This document shows, in pieces, positions 59,318-64,000 of a stretch of DNA of 64,000 nt. Numbering within the stretch: position 1 is the first letter of the stretch; the number at the start of each line of letters is the position of its first letter. This stretch comes from Streptomyces sp. NBC_00414 (GTDB lineage: Bacteria > Actinomycetota > Actinomycetes > Streptomycetales > Streptomycetaceae). The notes beneath the pieces were generated by a model. The model searched no databases, was not told the origin of the DNA, and saw only the letters and a list, made by a program, of their open reading frames with translations. The DNA lies in assembly GCF_036038375.1 (NCBI RefSeq), contig NZ_CP107935.1, forward strand, positions 4,464,001 to 4,528,000, written 5' to 3'. The position numbers and the translations under genes are program-made.

Positions 59318-59656
59318 TCAGGCCACGGTTCGGCCGGCCGAAACCGCTGCGTCGCGGACCGCTGACGGGCCTGGCCAGAGTTGATGGTCCAGGGCGTCCT
59401 CAAGCCGAGTGAGGGTGCCGATGTCCGGAAGAACGTCACCGTTGAGCACACGGGCGACCGTGGAGTGCGCAACGCTGGCGATCTCCGCAAGACCTCGTAG
59501 CGAAAGGTCGCGGGATCTCATCGTCTGCTCCAGATCGAGCGCGAGCAGCAGTCCGCAGTGCGCGCTCAGTGGGGCGTCTGCGGCAAGGGCCACATGGGGC
59601 CAGTCGCCCTCCGCAACGTAGAAGAGAGGATGCTTGTCGTTGTTACTGCGGGGCAT
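59318..59656 (-). CDS. small XRE-family HTH protein, 112 aa
   Basis: From ATG 59656 the protein reads MPRSNNDKHPLFYVAEGDWP and contains an HTH at about residues 45-90 (SLRGLAEIASVAHSTVARVLNG) with LTRLEDALDHQLWPG after it. It resembles phage or toxin-antitoxin type regulators. It has no neighbour on the same strand; the nearest genes are convergent or divergent. The 249-bp gap after it (59069-59317) is non-coding. Confidence 0.78.
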   Translation of the reverse strand: MPRSNNDKHPLFYVAEGDWPHVALAADAPLSAHCGLLLALDLEQTMRSRDLSLRGLAEIASVAHSTVARVLNGDVLPDIGTLTRLEDALDHQLWPGPSAVRDAAVSAGRTVA

Positions 59657-60116
59657 GTTCCGATCGTGCCACGCGCCGAAAGAGGCGTAGGCAGGTCTGC
59701 GGGCAGCACGAGTCCGGCGGGCACTTAGGAAGTACCGGGGCCAGGCCGCCATGCCACCGCCTTACGACGTCCGGCTTCGGCCCCCGAGCGCACCTGGCAC
59801 AGCCGCTCACGCGACAGCGCTCCTAGGCCCGGAACGATGCTCTCAGCAAATCGAGTCGACGCACAACAACGCTTGCCTGTCAGGCAGTTGGGAGTACCCA
59901 GCTATCTCCACGCAGACAATTGCCTTATTTCTACGCGGAGTTGAGAATTGGGGCGAAGAAGTACCAGGTCGCACAGGGCTTCAACTACCGTCGAGCACTA
60001 CCTGATGCTTGGTCAGATTCATTTGTTAGCACGATCATTCATGCGCTTGCGCGTTCCGCTTGGAGGCCAGGTAAGGTGTGTCGCACGTCGCTTCGGACAC
60101 GGATGGGGAGGGTGTG
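59657..60116. other. 460-bp intergenic region with a 13-bp palindrome
   Basis: No gene is supported. TGCCTGTCAGGCA at 59874-59886 is a perfect palindrome around a central T. The stretch 59890-60040 is unusually A/T-rich for this genome. TAAGGT near 60072-60077 with TTGCGC 19 bases upstream could be a promoter for the next gene. Confidence 0.5.
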
Positions 60117-60638
60117 TTGAGCAGCGCGACCAGCGGGCCCACGCAGCCGTTCATCACCAAGCTTCGAGAGGTCGCGGAGGCCGAGCAGGCCAAGCGAGTC
60201 CGTGCCGATAGCGCGGTGGCCGAGGCCGAACGTATTCTCCACGAGGCGCTGCAGGCTCAGCGTGTCGCGACGGAACGGCACACAGCCGCCGTGTCCACCG
60301 CCGAAGCGGCGGAAGTGTACGCGGCGGGATTCGCTCCCACCGCAGCGCAGGCCACCTCAAAAGATGACGCCCAGGCAGACAGCCCCGCCGCTCCGGCAGA
60401 TCCTCCGAGAACCCAGGAGCGGTCCCTCCTGCAGCTGATCGCAGATGTCATGAACGTGGGAGAGGTCATCCCATCTACGGAGATCTACGAACGCGTGCGA
60501 CAACTCCGCCCGGAAACGGGCAAAGGATCAACTCGCGGATCTCTTACCCATCTGCGCAAGCGGGGCACCGTCGAGCGCGTCGGCAAAGGTCTCTACCGCT
60601 TGCAGGTCATTCCGGCGGACTACCGGAGGCACGCCTAG
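60117..60638 (+). CDS. coiled-coil plus winged-helix-like protein, about 173 aa
   Basis: The N-terminal 70 residues form a likely coiled coil (KLREVAEAEQAKRVRADSAV, EAERILHEALQAQRVATERH). A Pro/Ala/Asp-rich linker follows. The C-terminal 65 residues look like a winged-helix: LLQLIADVMNVGEVIPSTEIYERVRQLRP in part, then LTHLRKRGTVERVGKGLYRL. This is a layout for a DNA-binding or nucleoid-associated regulator. The TTG at 60117 has GGGGAGGG upstream; GTG 60114 and GTG 60078 are alternatives. Confidence 0.72.
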   Translation: MSSATSGPTQPFITKLREVAEAEQAKRVRADSAVAEAERILHEALQAQRVATERHTAAVSTAEAAEVYAAGFAPTAAQATSKDDAQADSPAAPADPPRTQERSLLQLIADVMNVGEVIPSTEIYERVRQLRPETGKGSTRGSLTHLRKRGTVERVGKGLYRLQVIPADYRRHA

Positions 60639-60853
60639 AGAGCACAGACGCATCACCCTAGTGACGCGCAAATAGGCGCCGCCGGAATACTCGCGAGGTC
60701 TTCCAGCGGCGCCCGTGACACGTCAGCTGAGGGCCCACGTATCAGGGTCAACTCTAAGGCATGGCCAGCTGTTCTCGCAGTGGCGTGTCAGTTAACCCGT
60801 GCCCGGCCCTCCCCAGGAAATACCCATATTTCCCGATGACTTGAGGGCCCACC

Positions 60854-60943
60854 ATGACTTCTTTCATACGTTCCGCCGTCGGCGGACCCGCCGCCCCTAC
60901 CCCTGTCCGCCCTGTGGTGGCTGCCGGGGGTGCTGATCAGTGA
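60854..60943 (+). CDS. 29-aa leader ORF coupled to the winged-helix gene
   Basis: ATG 60854 has GAGGG 6 bases upstream. The frame reads MTSFIRSAVGGPAAPTPVRP and nine more residues, and its TGA (60941-60943) overlaps the GTG start of the next gene as GTGA. The product has no domain. The arrangement suggests translational coupling or attenuation. Confidence 0.5.
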   Translation: MTSFIRSAVGGPAAPTPVRPVVAAGGADQ

Positions 60944-61638
60944 CATCCTCCGCGCCGAACAACCGGAGCCCGTTCATGCTCCCCACCGAGCGTCTGACCC
61001 CACGGCGCCAGCTTGAGATCGTCGACATCATGCTTGAGGCCGGCGGACCCGACTGCCTCCCCGTGGCTGTGCAGACCATCGCCTCACAACTGGGCATCTC
61101 CGTCAAGACCGTCTCCCGCGCTTCGGCATTCCTCAGTCACACGGGAATCCTCTGGACTGGCAAATCGGGGTGGACCCTGACCTCACTCGGATCCAAACTG
61201 GCCCGGCTGCGCTCCACCGATACAGCGCGCGCACGTCTCCTACTGCGGGACCACTGGCAGGGCAGCTGGTTCGACAAGCGTGCTCTGAAGCAGCTGGCTT
61301 CCGGTCCGATGGAGGACGCGAAGCTGGCCGAGGCCCTGAGCGCGGGACTGCCCGGACCGCGCGAGCGCGGGCTGTATCTGACGGAATGGATGGCGTACGC
61401 GCTACTCCTCGACCGTGACGAGCATGGGCTGTTCACCCTTCCCTCCTCACAGCGCGCTTCCACGACCTCGGGCCCCGAGACCGCCGCCGGCCCGTTCGGA
61501 GTCCTTGACCCGTTGCTCAACACGCCCACCGAGCAGTTCTCCGCTCTGCCCGATGCCGATTTCATCGCGCTGATGGACGCCTATCGCACAGTCTTCGCGT
61601 CGCTCACCCCGAAGACCCAGAGCCAGGCGGAGCACTGA
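60940..61638 (+). CDS. winged-helix DNA-binding protein, 232 aa
   Basis: Residues 18-95 read as a winged-helix: RRQLEIVDIMLEAGG, TIASQLGISVKTVSRASAFLSHTGIL, TGKSGWTLTSLG. The C-terminal part is helical and ends in a Ser/Thr/Gln-rich tail. The GTG at 60940 overlaps the leader ORF stop; ATG 60976 is an alternative. It may regulate the recombination-like genes that follow 200 bp downstream. No closer family is recognised. Confidence 0.75.
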   Translation: MTSSAPNNRSPFMLPTERLTPRRQLEIVDIMLEAGGPDCLPVAVQTIASQLGISVKTVSRASAFLSHTGILWTGKSGWTLTSLGSKLARLRSTDTARARLLLRDHWQGSWFDKRALKQLASGPMEDAKLAEALSAGLPGPRERGLYLTEWMAYALLLDRDEHGLFTLPSSQRASTTSGPETAAGPFGVLDPLLNTPTEQFSALPDADFIALMDAYRTVFASLTPKTQSQAEH

Positions 61639-61640
61639 TC

Positions 61641-61669
61641 CGCCCGCCCCGCTGAGACCGGGGCGGGCG
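61641..61669 (+). terminator. terminator or attenuator hairpin after the winged-helix gene
   Basis: CGCCCGCCCC (61641-61650) pairs with GGGGCGGGCG (61660-61669) with a 9-base loop, 2 bases after the stop codon. Confidence 0.72.
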
Positions 61670-61838
61670 TCGAGAACCCCGCTCCGGTGCAGCGTCCGCT
61701 GACGCTTTCCGTCGTGCGCGGACATTCCCTTCACGCCGCCCAGCCGACGCGGTGCACAACGACATGGCCGCGCCGCGCTTCGCTCTGCCAGCGCGGCGTC
61801 ACCCTTTCACGCTCTTCCTGTTGCCGCGGAGATCATCC

Positions 61839-62912
61839 ATGCCCAGAGTGTCGCATGTACGGAACACCACTGTTTCAACCGCTTTAATCCCTTTGTTTCT
61901 GCCTCCTGTCGTGCGGGGATCGGAGCCGGTTGTGCTGGTGCCACCCCGGCGAAGGGCCCTCATGGTGGGAAACGACCCCTCTCTCACGTACGCGTTCGAC
62001 CGTGTTCAGGACGCCTGGCAGAGCATGGCCGCCCACGGCGAGTTCACCGAGCAGACCCTGGACAAGTTCGGCCTGCTGCTCAAACGCTGCGAGCGCTACC
62101 TGCAACTGCGCGGCGCCGTCGTCCTCGGTGACGTCACAGCCGATCTGGCGGAGGACTTCGTCACCGCCCGCGGTCGCAGTCGCCACGGTCACGTCACCGA
62201 CTCCGCGGCGGCCACCATGCGGCTGCGCCGCTCGGTGGTCCGTACCGCCTACCGCACTCTGCGCGAACTCGGCTTGAGCGACGCCGACCCGGCCCGGGAC
62301 ATCGTCCTGCCCGCCCGCGCGATCAGCGGTGTCCGGCCGCTCGCCGAGGACGAGGTCATCGATCTGCGCCATCGTGCGTCATTCGTCACCCGCCCCAGCC
62401 GCCACGGGGCCGCTGCCGCACTCGCGCTGGCCGGTGGTCACAGCGGGGAGATCGGGCACATCCGCGTACGAGATCTCGACATCGGCCGGCGCCGGGTGTG
62501 GATGCACGGCTCCACGAAAGTGGACGCGCGCTGGTGCCCCCTGGACGACTGGGGCCTCAACGTCCTGGCCAGCCGGGCCAGATTCGTCAGCGCACGCCAG
62601 CTCCGCAAGGAGTCCGCGCCGAACGCCCGCCTCGCCGTCTCCGACCGGCACGGCTCGGATGCCTACCTACAGGCCCGCGCGTGTGTCGCCCTGGGTGACC
62701 TGCTCAAACGCATCGGCCTGAGTGACGAGGAAGACGTCAAGCCGTCCTCGGTCACCGCCTGGGCCGCGGTCGCGGAGTTCGAACGCACCGGGCGCATCGA
62801 GGACGCTGCCCGTCGTCTCGGCCTGCGCTCCCTGGACCGCGCCGCCGCCGTCATCGGTCACAACTGGCACACCACCATCTCCGAGGACGAGCAGGAGGTC
62901 CTCCGTGCCTGA
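61839..62912 (+). CDS. tyrosine-recombinase-fold protein with missing catalytic residues
   Basis: About 357 residues. An N-terminal SAM-like core-binding domain (about residues 50-155: FTEQTLDKFGLLLKRCERYL ... TMRLRRSVVRTAYRTLRELG) is followed by an integrase-like C-terminal domain. The box I position, usually TGLRxGE, reads AGGHSGEIGHIRVRDLD, so the catalytic Arg is replaced. The C-terminal box lacks the HxxR, His and Tyr signature (the end reads GHNWHTTISEDEQEVLRA). It is therefore probably a DNA-binding protein, not an active recombinase. ATG 61839 has GGAG 7 bases upstream; with this start, codon 16 is TTA (61884-61886), implying bldA dependence. ATG 61962 is an alternative start that avoids it. 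Confidence 0.72.
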   Translation: MPRVSHVRNTTVSTALIPLFLPPVVRGSEPVVLVPPRRRALMVGNDPSLTYAFDRVQDAWQSMAAHGEFTEQTLDKFGLLLKRCERYLQLRGAVVLGDVTADLAEDFVTARGRSRHGHVTDSAAATMRLRRSVVRTAYRTLRELGLSDADPARDIVLPARAISGVRPLAEDEVIDLRHRASFVTRPSRHGAAAALALAGGHSGEIGHIRVRDLDIGRRRVWMHGSTKVDARWCPLDDWGLNVLASRARFVSARQLRKESAPNARLAVSDRHGSDAYLQARACVALGDLLKRIGLSDEEDVKPSSVTAWAAVAEFERTGRIEDAARRLGLRSLDRAAAVIGHNWHTTISEDEQEVLRA

Positions 62913-64000
62913 CGACATCTTCGGCGACGCTCTTCCTCAGCACCTCCGGTCCCGCAGAAAGCGCCAGCTCAGCGACAAGGAACAGCGCAACCAGCAGCAG
63001 CGAATCGGGGACTGCCTCAACGAACCCCTCATCTACGAGATGGCCGAACATCTGCCCGCGCCCGCCAGCCGCGGCTGCCCCCGCCAGTACCCAGCCGTCG
63101 TCTACCTCCTGCTCTCCGCCATGATGACCGTCACCGGCTCCAAACGCTCCGCCGTCGGCACCCTGGACGACGCGCAGTGGAGGGGTGTCCGCGCCTCCGT
63201 ACGACGAAACGCCGGACGTACCGCAGCAGCCCTGCTGCCACTCACCGCGCCGAGCCGCTTCCAATATCAGTACGCCGAGCTGAATCTCCTGGCCCCCAGC
63301 ATCGAGATCCTCCAAGACGTCTTTGAGCAGCGTGCCATCCAACAGGCCCTTCACCAGGGACTTTTCCCTGAAGACGTCACACGCAACTGGGTAAGACCCG
63401 AGCGACGCCGGCTCCTCGTCGGTGACGCTACTGTCCCCAAAGCGCCCTCAAAAGCGGAACACGCCTTCACCGTCGACACCACCACCGGGGAAAAACGCAG
63501 ACACCGAGTCGACCCTGCTGCCCGCCTCCACTACGAGAACGGCGAGAAGGAGAAACGCCTCGCGCGAGGCACGAAGTGGTTCTTCGCCTCGGCCCGGGAC
63601 GACGGCTACTGGCGGCGCGTCATCCTGGCCGTCCGGCACGTCGCCGGCGGCGAATACGAGGACGAAGCCGCCGTCGCCGTACGGTCCTTCACACAGCTCA
63701 GCAGACTGCTGCCCGGCTGCATGGGCGTCATCTACGACGGAGCATTCCGAGGTATCCACCGCGACGCCCTCGCCCGCCTCGGACTCCTGGTCATCAACAA
63801 GCAGCACGGCTCAGTCAAGCCACGCGCCTACGAGCTCCTGCGCTTCGGGCGCTGCCGCCACGACCTGTGGTGCGACCAGGGCCGCATCGCCGAGCGCGTC
63901 CTTCTCGACGACGGAACGAGCACCCTACTACCGGTCCCCGTCAGCCGCCTCGAACACCGCCAGGGCCGTACCAAGTCACGCTGGTACCACCTGCTGCACA
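62905..64000 (+). CDS. DDE-nuclease-like (transposase-fold) protein, partial at window end
   Basis: GTG 62905 overlaps the previous stop by 8 bases. The frame is open to the end of the window, at least 365 residues. The N-terminal 150 residues are helical with an Arg/Gln-rich start. VGDAT at 172-176 (Asp174) and VIYDGAFRGIHRDAL at 275-289 (Asp278) sit where the first two acids of an RNase H-like DDE domain are expected; the third acid would lie beyond the window. It resembles IS4/IS1380-like transposases in style but I cannot assign a family. Translational coupling to the integrase-fold gene suggests they act together. Confidence 0.65.
   Translation, partial: MPDDIFGDALPQHLRSRRKRQLSDKEQRNQQQRIGDCLNEPLIYEMAEHLPAPASRGCPRQYPAVVYLLLSAMMTVTGSKRSAVGTLDDAQWRGVRASVRRNAGRTAAALLPLTAPSRFQYQYAELNLLAPSIEILQDVFEQRAIQQALHQGLFPEDVTRNWVRPERRRLLVGDATVPKAPSKAEHAFTVDTTTGEKRRHRVDPAARLHYENGEKEKRLARGTKWFFASARDDGYWRRVILAVRHVAGGEYEDEAAVAVRSFTQLSRLLPGCMGVIYDGAFRGIHRDALARLGLLVINKQHGSVKPRAYELLRFGRCRHDLWCDQGRIAERVLLDDGTSTLLPVPVSRLEHRQGRTKSRWYHLLH

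Overview
The window is high-GC actinobacterial DNA with strong third-position G/C bias, GTG/TTG starts, SepX, a HrdD-type sigma factor, butenolide/gamma-butyrolactone-type receptors and many copies of the streptomycete intergenic repeat built on GGGGCGCGGGGAACTGCGC. It is almost certainly a Streptomyces chromosome. From about 1 to 48.7 kb it reads as typical streptomycete chromosome; from about 49.9 kb to the end it is accessory-like, with weaker codon bias, orphan genes, phage-type regulators and recombination-like proteins.

1-7.1 kb: a tRNA-Ala(CGC), then a leftward cluster galU - glp - moaC - mogA/moaB - GNAT - sepX. It joins UDP-glucose supply, molybdopterin steps and the gephyrin-like Glp next to the divisome membrane protein SepX. 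7.1-20 kb: penicillin-acylase-type Ntn hydrolase, CPA1 antiporter with an RCK_C tail, MFS exporter with a long leader, a small FmdB zinc-ribbon gene behind a CIRCE-like element, MTA phosphorylase, SAF-domain protein, mscL, a 58-aa conserved protein, P1-family self-cleaving peptidase, L,D-transpeptidase lipoprotein and a duplicated DUF6227 protein. 20-24.2 kb: fructose operon fruR-fruK-(46-aa ORF)-fruA. 24.2-31.7 kb: DHA2 exporter, an 851-bp IS5-like element inside an intergenic repeat, a WYL regulator, a structured intergenic region, hrdD with a SigR-type promoter, a Pat-like acetyltransferase, and a LigB-type dioxygenase divergent from its likely MarR repressor. 31.7-38.2 kb: DHA2 exporter with TetR repressor and paired operators, a secreted M6 metalloprotease and a double IclR regulator.

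38.3-43.5 kb holds what looks like a complete avenolide-type butenolide signalling cassette: pseudo-receptor, cytochrome P450, receptor and acyl-CoA oxidase, in the arrangement known for avaR2/cyp17/avaR1/aco of S. avermitilis, with three ARE-like sites placed before the two regulators and the oxidase. 43.8-48.7 kb is a D-glucarate catabolic operon (kdgD, GntP-type permease, gudD) with a divergent IclR regulator.

49.9-64 kb: a 1256-residue KAP-type P-loop NTPase with a probable leaderless start, several orphan genes, a leftward pair (secreted protein plus overlapping partner), a two-gene unit ending in an XRE-ImmA fusion, a small XRE protein, two winged-helix-like proteins (one coupled to a 29-codon leader ORF), and at the right edge an integrase-fold protein lacking the tyrosine-recombinase catalytic residues overlapped by a DDE-nuclease-like protein that runs off the window. 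This last set is the least explained part of the sequence.
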